A stretch of DNA of 64,000 nucleotides from Porites lobata. Lineage: Eukaryota; Cnidaria; Anthozoa; Scleractinia; Poritidae. The notes under the pieces were generated by a model. That model saw only the letters and a program-made list of their open reading frames with translations. It was not told the origin of the DNA and made no database searches. Both the position numbers and the translations under genes were made by a program. Within the stretch, counting starts at the first letter, position 1. Every line of letters begins with the position of its first letter. The DNA is taken from the NCBI GenBank assembly GCA_942486035.1, contig CALNXK010000591.1, positions 21,001 to 85,000 of the forward strand, in the 5' to 3' direction. Below are positions 7,190 to 14,260 of this stretch, piece by piece.

Positions 7190-7354
7190 ATGGTCCGTGG
7201 ACCCAACGGTCGCCGACATCGTTATGTCCCTCGAAAACGACGCCGACGACGTGGTTTGCAACGCGGCGCTAAACTCCCGCTTTTGGCAATGGCTCTCTCG
7301 CCTTTGTGGCTCAGGAAATACAAACCCAGAGTCCGAATTCGACGCCCAGACTAA
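7190..7354 (+). CDS. Small Arg-rich pX-like protein, 54 residues
   Basis: A short gene easily missed. The ATG is 42 nt after a TATA box, and TAA is at 7352-7354. The leader contains PRKRRRRRG, then LQRGAKLPLLAMALSPLW. This aligns by eye with the QRGGILPLLIP segment of the preceding gene, with GG changed to GA. A basic C-terminal tail follows (KYKPRVRIRRPD). It looks like a diverged tandem duplicate of the 6931 gene in which the second glycine of the site is lost. Most of it overlaps the zinc-ribbon frame starting at 7224. Confidence 0.6.
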   Translation: MVRGPNGRRHRYVPRKRRRRRGLQRGAKLPLLAMALSPLWLRKYKPRVRIRRPD

Positions 7355-7661
7355 CCCTCAACGCACCAAACGCAAAGCCGTCACGTTTGCGTTGGATTGG
7401 GATGACCAGTATGAAGCCGCCTTGTGTGCACGGTGTCGGAATCACATGCAACGGCATTATCATGGCGAATTGTGTGGTCGGTGTGGCGCCATTTTTACCA
7501 TAAATAGACCTTGGTCCCTGCCTGAACTCAAGATTCATCATGGGGTGGCGCATGGAACGTCAAGCCCCGTTCTTAAAAAGTGTCTTACAAGAAGCCAATC
7601 AACACAAACGACAAGAATTGTTGCGGATGGCCAATGCGGATCAGATCAATGCTGTCAGTGA
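7224..7661 (+). CDS. Zinc-ribbon-like protein, overlapping frame
   Basis: A 145-residue frame from the first in-frame ATG at 7224. Cys68-x2-Cys71 and Cys84-x2-Cys87, with His in between (CARC...HYHGELCGRC), form a probable zinc ribbon. I do not recognise the family. It overlaps the 54-residue gene at 7190 at its 5' end and the gene at 7540 at its 3' end, and could be translated by leaky scanning from the same transcript. The last ~40 residues coincide with the 7540 frame and look like non-selected sequence, so the true C-terminus is doubtful. Confidence 0.5.
   Translation: MSLENDADDVVCNAALNSRFWQWLSRLCGSGNTNPESEFDAQTNPQRTKRKAVTFALDWDDQYEAALCARCRNHMQRHYHGELCGRCGAIFTINRPWSLPELKIHHGVAHGTSSPVLKKCLTRSQSTQTTRIVADGQCGSDQCCQ
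7499..7506 (+). promoter_or_regulatory. TATA-like box of the gene at 7540
   Basis: CATAAATA lies ~41 nt before the ATG at 7540. Confidence 0.4.
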
Positions 7662-7860
7662 ATTGGTGATGAACACCCTCCGTGGCACGGTGCCCCGTTC
7701 CCGACAGACCATTACGTTGCTCAAACCTCACGCCCAGAGTTTACGCGCTATGGCCAAACCCGCCCATTCCGTCAAACGACGACGCGCTATCATGATGGCT
7801 CAAAAAGGGGGTGCCCTCTGGCCGGAACTCTACCGATGTTATAAACGTTGCATGCGCTAG
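7540..7860 (+). CDS. Conserved Polinton-type small protein with C-terminal QKGG site
   Basis: A 106-residue protein. The central part (FLKSVLQ...ANADQINAVSELVMNTLRG, then LLKPHAQSLRAMA...SVKRRRAIMM) matches a pattern I recognise from small proteins recurring in animal Polintons, whose function I do not know. Q88-K-G-G91 precedes a short tail with two Cys. This is another adenain-type site, so the last 15 residues may be released. An internal ATG (7552, MERQ) is an alternative start with similar spacing to the TATA-like box. Likely structural or DNA-binding. Confidence 0.7.
   Translation: MGWRMERQAPFLKSVLQEANQHKRQELLRMANADQINAVSELVMNTLRGTVPRSRQTITLLKPHAQSLRAMAKPAHSVKRRRAIMMAQKGGALWPELYRCYKRCMR
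7840..7847 (+). promoter_or_regulatory. TATA box of the gene at 7882
   Basis: TATAAACG inside the end of the preceding gene, 42 nt before the ATG at 7882. Confidence 0.55.
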
Positions 7861-7881
7861 ACCCGACCCCTCAGTTGCACC

Positions 7882-8526
7882 ATGGAACCCGAGATGGTGA
7901 GCACCACGGTGAACAACGCCCCGGCTTTTTTGCAATTACGAGACCAGTACAAACAAGAATTGGTGGAAGACACTCGCTTGACCAAAGCCGCCGATTTGGC
8001 CGCCAAACAACATATCCTGTTGACCAGTGACGTCCCCGATGCATGGAAACGGCCTCAACTCAAAGCCGTCAGCCGTCAATTACGCCATTGGACCAAAAAA
8101 GTGCGCCAACCGTTTGGAGCCCCAGCTGGGGGTGTGACTGCCGCAGGGGCCACGACGCCGGGCGACGATGATTTCGAGGCGGGCCCTATGCAAGCCTGGT
8201 TTACGCAATTGGTCAAGGCCACCCAGGGTATAAAACAAGGTACTCCGACTGGTGGACCCAGAAAACCCCCTGTCCCGCCTAAACCAAGGTTCACGCCCAG
8301 TGCCAAAAAGAAACTCAAGTTTACGACCCCGTTGAGTAGTGCTAAGTTGGCCAAAGAGTTGCCCTTTTCAGAGGACGCGGCCCCGGCACCTTGGGACACT
8401 CCCTCCTTGGCAGTCAAGCGCAAAATCAGACAGAAAGCCAAAGAAGTCGTTAAAAAGAAAGCTAAAGAGAAAGCCGCCGGTTGGGCCAAGAAAGCCTTGG
8501 ATTGGAAATCGTGGAAAACCCCCTAA
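7882..8526 (+). CDS. Basic, mostly disordered protein of unknown function
   Basis: A 214-residue protein. A helical N-terminal third (residues ~10-75) resembles, weakly, small helical proteins found near Polinton capsid genes. A Gly/Ala/Pro-rich linker follows, including PRKPPVPPKPRF, and then a Lys-rich amphipathic C-terminal helix (KRKIRQKAKEVVKKKAKEKAAGWAKKALDW). The last segment could bind membrane or nucleic acid. The stop codon is 1 nt before the next ATG (8528), and no TATA box lies at the usual distance from 8528. The two genes may therefore share a transcript, with reinitiation for the PLA2 gene. Confidence 0.65.
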   Translation: MEPEMVSTTVNNAPAFLQLRDQYKQELVEDTRLTKAADLAAKQHILLTSDVPDAWKRPQLKAVSRQLRHWTKKVRQPFGAPAGGVTAAGATTPGDDDFEAGPMQAWFTQLVKATQGIKQGTPTGGPRKPPVPPKPRFTPSAKKKLKFTTPLSSAKLAKELPFSEDAAPAPWDTPSLAVKRKIRQKAKEVVKKKAKEKAAGWAKKALDWKSWKTP

Positions 8527-8527
8527 G

Positions 8528-8905
8528 ATGGGACGGAAACGTCGTGCTCCATCCCGTTCCCGAGCGAGACGACGACGACGACGCTCGCAACGAGGCGGCA
8601 AGTTATTTGATGTACAAAACCTCCTTAACAAGACCGGCATTGAATTTCATTGGCCCGGTTATCAGTACATGGGTCCTGGCACCCATTTAAAGAAACGATT
8701 GGCCCGTGGGGATCCCGGTATCAACCGGTTGGATAGGATTGCTAAAGCCCATGACATTGACTATGATAAAGCCAAGACGTTGAAAGACAAATGGGCCGCG
8801 GATCGTAAGATGATTGCCAAGATTGATCAACTCCCTGGCAGTAAAAACCTAACAGAGCGTATTGTGAGACGCATTATGAAAGCCAAACTCCGATTTGGCA
8901 TGTAA
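8528..8905 (+). CDS. Parvovirus-VP1-like phospholipase A2 behind an Arg-rich leader
   Basis: A 125-residue protein. The leader (residues 1-20) is almost all Arg/Ser/Lys, and Q21-R-G-G24 is an adenain-type site. The PLA2 domain follows: Ca-binding loop Y47-M-G-P-G51 and catalytic H75-D76 in a DRIAKAHDIDYDKA helix. The family is known from parvovirus VP1 and adintoviruses, where it breaches the endosomal membrane during entry. The layout suggests that maturation cleavage frees the enzyme from a DNA-binding leader (inference). The start at 8528 is chosen because the leader matches sister genes; a longer frame from 8339 would overlap the preceding gene. Confidence 0.82.
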   Translation: MGRKRRAPSRSRARRRRRRSQRGGKLFDVQNLLNKTGIEFHWPGYQYMGPGTHLKKRLARGDPGINRLDRIAKAHDIDYDKAKTLKDKWAADRKMIAKIDQLPGSKNLTERIVRRIMKAKLRFGM

Positions 8906-8955
8906 AACCCCTCTTTCTAGTCATAAAAAAGACAACATGTTAAATGATACCATGG

Positions 8956-8964
8956 TTTAATAAA
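8956..8964. terminator. Bidirectional poly(A) signals between convergent gene groups
   Basis: AATAAA at 8959-8964 serves the plus strand. The complement of 8956-8961 reads ATTAAA, a common variant, 22-27 nt past the stop of the minus-strand gene. The two signals overlap. Confidence 0.5.
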
Positions 8965-8982
8965 CTTCATGTTTGTTTTTTC

Positions 8983-9588
8983 TTACAAATACACTTGTAT
9001 GTTCTGCAACGCCTCAGCGCGAAGGGTTTGCACCTTGTTTTCTTCTTCAGGGCCGGACTGTGACAAGTCCAAAGGCAACCACGGGAGGGGAAAGGGACGC
9101 TCTAATTCCTCGTCCAACCAGGACCATTCTCGGCGCCGAATGGCTTCCACCCGCTGCTGGTATCGTTGACTTTGCAGGGCTTTCCATCCCTCTTCACCCA
9201 AGATACGCTTTTTCTCCGCCGCCATCTCCCTCCGCCGTGTATTCAAACGCTGTTTGTAAGCCTCGTACGTCCCCTCTTTTTTCATTCTTTGGATCCAATT
9301 TTTTTGGCACTGGTTGTTTTTGCGTTTCACTTCAGCCCGTTGCTCCTCTGTCATGCCATGATAGCGCCGCATCCCATCCTCGGTTTTTTTGGCCTTGAAG
9401 GCCTCATACTCTCCACTGGCTTTCATACGAGCCATCCGCTCGTGGTAGCGTCGACGGTGGAGAGCCTTCACGTCCTCGATGCCATTCACGGCCGCGTACA
9501 AGCGCTGCCGATACTGCTTTTGTTGAACCTTGTTTTTCTCAGGGTCCCGTTTTTTTCTGGGGGGCTGGCGCGATCCTGGCGTATCCAT
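8983..9588 (-). CDS. Basic repeat protein with RDPEKNK motif (probable DNA-binding)
   Basis: A 201-residue protein from the ATG at 9588; the frame is open a further 29 codons upstream, but those overlap the neighbouring gene. It is made of repeated ~35-residue basic helical units with an R-x-x-Y core (RRRYHERMARMKASGEYEAFKAK, then RRYHGMTEEQRAEVK, later NTRRREMAAEKKR and SQRYQQRVEAIRRREW). Similar units precede HNH domains or occur as DNA-binding modules elsewhere, but no HNH is visible. It shares an RDPEK-K start with the upstream minus-strand gene. It is transcribed opposite to the structural genes, so it may be an early or regulatory gene (inference). Confidence 0.65.
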   Translation of the reverse strand: MDTPGSRQPPRKKRDPEKNKVQQKQYRQRLYAAVNGIEDVKALHRRRYHERMARMKASGEYEAFKAKKTEDGMRRYHGMTEEQRAEVKRKNNQCQKNWIQRMKKEGTYEAYKQRLNTRRREMAAEKKRILGEEGWKALQSQRYQQRVEAIRRREWSWLDEELERPFPLPWLPLDLSQSGPEEENKVQTLRAEALQNIQVYL

Positions 9589-9967
9589 GATCCAGCTCCA
9601 ATACACGCGAAGCACACACGTCTGCCAAGGCCCGCAATTTTCTAAAGGGACTGGGCGTCTGTCTGTTCTGGGCACGACGGTCCCGCTGCTGCTGGATAAG
9701 CCGGTCGCGGTGTCGATGATAATAATTGCGGTTCAAAGCCCGTACTTGGTCTCCGTGCGTGGCTCGGTACCGGTTACAGGCCAACCGGTTCAATTCTCGG
9801 GCTTTGGCCAGCTGTTCTGGGGTCGGGGGCGGTTTGGGTGGCTTGGGCGGTTTGAGTTTTTTCTTGGCCGCCCGCTGCTCTCGTTTCCGTTTCACAATCT
9901 CTTCTCGGTGTTTCAGGTACCACCGGTGTTTAGCCTCTTTCACTTTCTCTGGATCTCGATTAGGCAT
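9539..9967 (-). CDS. Basic protein paralogous to the 8983-9588 gene
   Basis: A 142-residue protein starting at the ATG at 9967 (MPNRDPEKVKEAKHRWYLKH). A longer frame to 10114 exists, but its extra residues look unselected and would cross the minus-strand TATA-like element at 10004-10011. It carries two basic R-x-x-Y/H-R units separated by a Lys/Pro linker (KPPKPPKPPPTP). The opening RDPEK-K motif matches the downstream gene, suggesting duplication. Its last 50 bases overlap the start of that gene in another frame. The function is unknown; it is probably nucleic-acid-binding. Confidence 0.6.
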   Translation of the reverse strand: MPNRDPEKVKEAKHRWYLKHREEIVKRKREQRAAKKKLKPPKPPKPPPTPEQLAKARELNRLACNRYRATHGDQVRALNRNYYHRHRDRLIQQQRDRRAQNRQTPSPFRKLRALADVCASRVLELDHGYARIAPAPQKKTGP

Positions 9968-10282
9968 GTCTCGATGGCAACTGACGTCTGGTCTGGACGC
10001 TGGCCTATATCTAGAGGTCTCTCCGCCAATCAGCGATCTCGGCCCCAGGCTTAGAGGAGACTTGAGAAATCTGTACCCATGGGGGGCACCCCCCTCAATC
10101 CTCCTCCTGTGCAATCAACCCCTCCCCATCCCCTTTACTTGACCCTCATCTGACTCTCACCTGACTCTCACCTGACTCTCACCTGAGCCATATCCACCAA
10201 TCCCCGTTCGTTTGATCACGTGTTTTTGGGTCTATAAAAAGCCAGCGTCTGGCGCGGGACATTCAAATCGGTTTCCTCCGTC
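9968..10282. promoter_or_regulatory. Divergent promoter region between the minus-strand genes and polymerase
   Basis: For the minus strand, GATATAGG (complement of 10004-10011) lies ~40 nt before the ATG at 9967, and a TGACGTC CRE-like motif is at 9982-9988. For the plus strand, an E-box CACGTG is at 10217-10222 and TATAAAAA at 10233-10240, 50 nt before the polymerase ATG. A short tandem repeat lies between them. Confidence 0.55.
10141..10186. repeat. 11-bp tandem repeat in the divergent promoter
   Basis: About three and a half copies of TGACTCTCACC, preceded by one diverged copy (GACCCTCATC). TGACTC resembles an AP-1 half site, so it could be an upstream activating array (inference). Confidence 0.6.
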
Positions 10283-13200
10283 ATGGCGGAGGAGGACCAC
10301 TGGTATGATGTCAGTGACGAAGAGGATGCTCTGTTAAACCGCGCTTATGACCGGTGGGAACAGTTGGGTGGAGCTATTGCCGCCCGAGGCCCTCTCTTTC
10401 AATTCACTATGCAACCTATTGGTCGACGACGCCGCTGGCGCAATGTGGTGGAGCGGGCGCAATTCAATGCGCAATTGCGTCAATTGAGGGATCCTGGTCC
10501 AGGAGATAATATTGGCCTGGCATTGACGGAAGCCTTACATCAAGCCATTGAAACAGAACTCGACCGTGAGCAGCGACCTGCCCATCATTTTGTGAACTTT
10601 GCCATTACAGCCCATGGGTTCACCCACGCCTATCAAACCGCCAATTTCACCGTGGGGGAATTTTTACAACGTACGGCTCGTTTAGATGAGATGTTGGCTA
10701 CCCTGGCGGGAAAATTAAACAGCAATGAAGCCTTCAACCCCGATCGCGGGTTCCAAGTGGATGTGGTGTTTGTCTCCATGCCCGGCCCAGGGTCTGGTCG
10801 ACATAAACAACGCAATGTGGGGCGTTTATGTTTGGATCGAGTCAACAAGAAAAAGAGATGTATTGTCACCATCCGAAACAGAGATACCCTATGCTGTGCT
10901 CGTGCTATTGTCACCATGCGTGCTCATTGCCATAAAGATCAAGGCGTGGACGGGTTTCGCGACTGGAACAATCTCAAACGTGGTTATCCTGTGCAGCAAC
11001 GTCAAGCCCAGGCCCTTCATCAGCAAGCGGGAGTCGCTGAGGGTCCCTGTGGTCTACCCGAGCTTCGCCAATTTCAACAGGCGTTGGGACCTCACTACCA
11101 ACTCTTAGTGATGACCCGGATGAAACCGTTCTTTTTGATCTTCAAAGGGCCCACTGCCCCTCATCAGATTCGTTTACTCAAGTCCAATGATCATTTTGAC
11201 GGCTGTACATCCTTTCCTGCGTTTGTCAACCGCTCCTATTATTGTGTGGTCTGTGAACGAGGGTTCAACACCGACGATCGAACCAATCACATTTGTCAAG
11301 GAAAACGCTGCTCTGCGTGTGGACGTTTTGATTGTCCGGAGTATGTGCGTAGCACCCGCCCCACTGAGTATTGCAGTCTGTGTCACCGCAAGTTTTATGG
11401 CCATCAGTGCAAACGTTATCATGAAGTCAGTGGACAATGTCAATCCATCAAAACGTGTCTCAAGTGTCAAGCCCAATACACGGTTGTCCGCAACCAACGT
11501 CACCGGTGCGGGTACGCCAAATGCCCCGCGTGTCAGGAATGGGTACCCATCCAGAACCATCAATGTTACATTCAGCCTGTAAAGGATGAGCACGAGGAGA
11601 CTGAACCGACAGAGGAGGGGGGAGGTAGCATGGTGGCGCCACCCCCTCCCCTGTTTGTTTACGCAGATTTTGAAGCCATGCAAAATGCAGAAGGCGTGTT
11701 TGTAGCCAATTTGTTATGTTATTCGTCGAGTGTAGACACCACCATCCATGTATTGGACGGGGAGGACTGTGCCCTACAATTTTTGCGTGATTTGGATGAT
11801 CTCACCGACGTTCCAGATTGTGAGGAGGAGCGATCGATTCTCGTGGTGTTTCACAATTTGAAAGGCTTTGATGGCATGTTCATTCTCCATGAACTCTACC
11901 AGCAACAACGCGAGGTAGTGGATCAATTGACTGTGGGCGCCAAAGTCCTTTCGTTCAGGAGTGGACCTATCAAATTCATTGACTCGTTGTGTTTCTTGCC
12001 TATGCCACTAGCTTCCTTTTCCAGTACCTTCAATTTGACTGAGTTAAAGAAGGGCTTCTTTCCCCATTTGTTCAATACCCCTGATCACCAACAGTATGTG
12101 GGACGCATCCCTGATCTGGAATTTTACGATCCTGATGGTATGATGGTCAAAAAGAAACAGGAACTGACTCGTTGGCACGCGGACCAAGTTCGTCGGAACG
12201 TGCCCTTTCATTTCAAACAAGAAATGATTGACTATTGCAAATCAGATGTGGCTCTATTGAAAGCCGGGTGTGAAGCCTTTCAACAAGAATTTGAACGGCA
12301 GGCTGGTTTCAACCCTATGGCCAAGTGTATCACCATTGCCAGTGCCTGCAATTTGTATTGGCGCAAGCATCATTTGACCCCCGACACCATTGCAGTGGAA
12401 CCTCTCGGAGGGTGGCGAGGGGCCCAAGTCAACCATTCCCTCAAAGCCCTTCAATGGCTCTATTACCAAGAACATCTCCTTCCCAAAGAGGGGGCCAGTG
12501 CTGATCGCATTCGTCACGTTCGTAATGGCGGCGAACAGTCGGTCCGAACCAGCGTCGACAGTCATTTCGTCGATGGCTACGATCCTGTGACTCGCACCAT
12601 CTACGAGTTCCACGGTTGTCTCTACCATGGTTGTCCCCGCTGTTATCCTGACAGGCAAACCAAACATTATGCCACGCCGGATCGAACTGTAGAGGAACTC
12701 TATCAAGCCACGCTCTCTAAACGCACGGCCTTGCTCCGAGTAGGCTATACCGTCATCGAAATGTGGGAATGTGAATGGGACCGACTGGTGGACACCGATG
12801 AAGCCGTTCAACATTTCCTGAATTCCTTCGATTTGGTGGCACCCCTAGAACCCCGTGAAGCCTTTTTTGGAGGCCGAACCGGTGCCGTAGCTCTGCATGC
12901 TGTGGCTGGAGAAGGGGAGGAAATACGCTATGTGGATGTGACCTCTCTGTACCCATGGGTCAATAAAAACTGTCCTTACCCCATTGGGCATCCTCGAATC
13001 ATCACGCAGCCAACCGACCAGTCCCTGGAATCCTATTTTGGTGTAGCCACCGTGGACATTCTTCCTCCTGCTGGTTTGTTCCACCCTGTTCTGCCTGTGC
13101 GTAGCGGCAACAAGCTCACCTTTCCTCTCTGCCGTGCTTGTGTTCAGACCGAGCAGGCCCAACCCATGTTGACCCGAACCCATTATTGTCCTCATTCTGA

Positions 13201-14260
13201 CACGGATCGCACGCTACGCGGCACCTGGTGCACGCCCGAATTGGTCAAAGCCGTCGAAAAGGGGTACACGCTGATCAAGATTCACGAAGTCTGGCATTTT
13301 CCCCCCGAGCAACGCCGAACGGGTCTTTTTGCCGATTACGTGAACACGTGGCTCAAGTTGAAACAAGAATCCGCGGGGTGGCCCGGCTGGTGTCAGACCC
13401 TTGAGCAAAAACGCAACTACATTCTTCGTTACCAGGAACGGGAAGGCATCCGACTGGATATTGCCAGCATTGCCAAAAATCCCGGTCGCAAAGCCACGGC
13501 CAAACTCATGCTGAACAGTTTCTGGGGCAAATTTGGGGAGCGGATCAACAAACCCACCACCGTCACTGTTCACGACCCCGCCCAATTGTTCAACCTCATC
13601 TCGGATGCTGCCCTCGATCTCAGCACGCTCCGCCTTTGCACGGACGACATTTTGGAAGCGGTCTACACCAGTGTCCAAGACAATGCTGTCAAAGGGACCA
13701 AGACCAATATTTTCATAGCCGCTTTCACCACCTGTCATGCTCGATTGAAGCTCTACGAGTCTCTAGACACCCTTCAACAGCAAGTCCTCTATTACGACAC
13801 AGACAGTGTGGTGTACAAGTGGCGTCCCGGTCAACCCAGCATTGCCACCGGAGATTTTCTCGGAGACATGACCGATGAATTAGATGGAGACGTCATCACC
13901 GAGTTTGTTTCGGGGGGCGCCAAGAATTATGGGTATCAGACCCGTGGAGGCAAAGTGGTATGCAAGGTACGCGGTTTCACCTTAAACGTCCGTGGATCCA
14001 CTATTCTCAATTTTCAGACCATGAAAGAGAACATTCTTTCCGAATTAGATTCGCCCCAGGATTCTCGCCGTAATTTGAATATCACCAACCCTTATTATTT
14101 CAAACGAGATTTAGAACAGAAACAAATTCAAGTGGTTCCGCGCATGAAGCAGTATGGGTTGGTGTTTGACAAGCGCGTCATCGAGGTCGCCACCCGATCC
14201 AGTTATCCCTATGGCCATGAGAGGATTGGACATGAACTCGATCTGTTATTAGATTTGTAA
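10283..14260 (+). CDS. Protein-primed family B DNA polymerase (Polinton PolB)
   Basis: A 1325-residue replicative polymerase, intact. Residues ~320-431 form a Cys/His-rich region with many CxxC pairs. The 3'-5' exonuclease follows: Exo I YADFEAM (~460), Exo II HNLKGFDGMF (~527), Exo III YCKSDVALL (~652). An inserted segment at ~755-845 contains VDGYDP...YEFHGCLYHGCPRCY, resembling Vsr/PD-(D/E)xK nucleases. Polymerase motifs are A YVDVTSLYPW (~883), B KLMLNSFWGKFGE (~1074) and C YYDTDSVVY (~1169), with a later KNYGY. This is the PolB layout of Polintons/adintoviruses. It lies at the right end, as is usual for the class. Confidence 0.95.
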   Translation: MAEEDHWYDVSDEEDALLNRAYDRWEQLGGAIAARGPLFQFTMQPIGRRRRWRNVVERAQFNAQLRQLRDPGPGDNIGLALTEALHQAIETELDREQRPAHHFVNFAITAHGFTHAYQTANFTVGEFLQRTARLDEMLATLAGKLNSNEAFNPDRGFQVDVVFVSMPGPGSGRHKQRNVGRLCLDRVNKKKRCIVTIRNRDTLCCARAIVTMRAHCHKDQGVDGFRDWNNLKRGYPVQQRQAQALHQQAGVAEGPCGLPELRQFQQALGPHYQLLVMTRMKPFFLIFKGPTAPHQIRLLKSNDHFDGCTSFPAFVNRSYYCVVCERGFNTDDRTNHICQGKRCSACGRFDCPEYVRSTRPTEYCSLCHRKFYGHQCKRYHEVSGQCQSIKTCLKCQAQYTVVRNQRHRCGYAKCPACQEWVPIQNHQCYIQPVKDEHEETEPTEEGGGSMVAPPPPLFVYADFEAMQNAEGVFVANLLCYSSSVDTTIHVLDGEDCALQFLRDLDDLTDVPDCEEERSILVVFHNLKGFDGMFILHELYQQQREVVDQLTVGAKVLSFRSGPIKFIDSLCFLPMPLASFSSTFNLTELKKGFFPHLFNTPDHQQYVGRIPDLEFYDPDGMMVKKKQELTRWHADQVRRNVPFHFKQEMIDYCKSDVALLKAGCEAFQQEFERQAGFNPMAKCITIASACNLYWRKHHLTPDTIAVEPLGGWRGAQVNHSLKALQWLYYQEHLLPKEGASADRIRHVRNGGEQSVRTSVDSHFVDGYDPVTRTIYEFHGCLYHGCPRCYPDRQTKHYATPDRTVEELYQATLSKRTALLRVGYTVIEMWECEWDRLVDTDEAVQHFLNSFDLVAPLEPREAFFGGRTGAVALHAVAGEGEEIRYVDVTSLYPWVNKNCPYPIGHPRIITQPTDQSLESYFGVATVDILPPAGLFHPVLPVRSGNKLTFPLCRACVQTEQAQPMLTRTHYCPHSDTDRTLRGTWCTPELVKAVEKGYTLIKIHEVWHFPPEQRRTGLFADYVNTWLKLKQESAGWPGWCQTLEQKRNYILRYQEREGIRLDIASIAKNPGRKATAKLMLNSFWGKFGERINKPTTVTVHDPAQLFNLISDAALDLSTLRLCTDDILEAVYTSVQDNAVKGTKTNIFIAAFTTCHARLKLYESLDTLQQQVLYYDTDSVVYKWRPGQPSIATGDFLGDMTDELDGDVITEFVSGGAKNYGYQTRGGKVVCKVRGFTLNVRGSTILNFQTMKENILSELDSPQDSRRNLNITNPYYFKRDLEQKQIQVVPRMKQYGLVFDKRVIEVATRSSYPYGHERIGHELDLLLDL

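Noticed and set aside
7197..7223. GTG start for the zinc-ribbon frame
   Set aside because: In a eukaryotic-type element a GTG start is unlikely; the first ATG in that frame is at 7224.
8969..10142. Plus-strand frames opposite the two basic minus-strand genes
   Set aside because: The minus-strand frames share a motif and a repeat structure with each other, while the plus-strand frames are Phe/Ser-rich and look like antisense of basic proteins.
11174..13738. Minus-strand frames of 100-190 codons inside the polymerase gene
   Set aside because: The plus-strand polymerase motifs are continuous through these stretches; the antisense frames have no family features.
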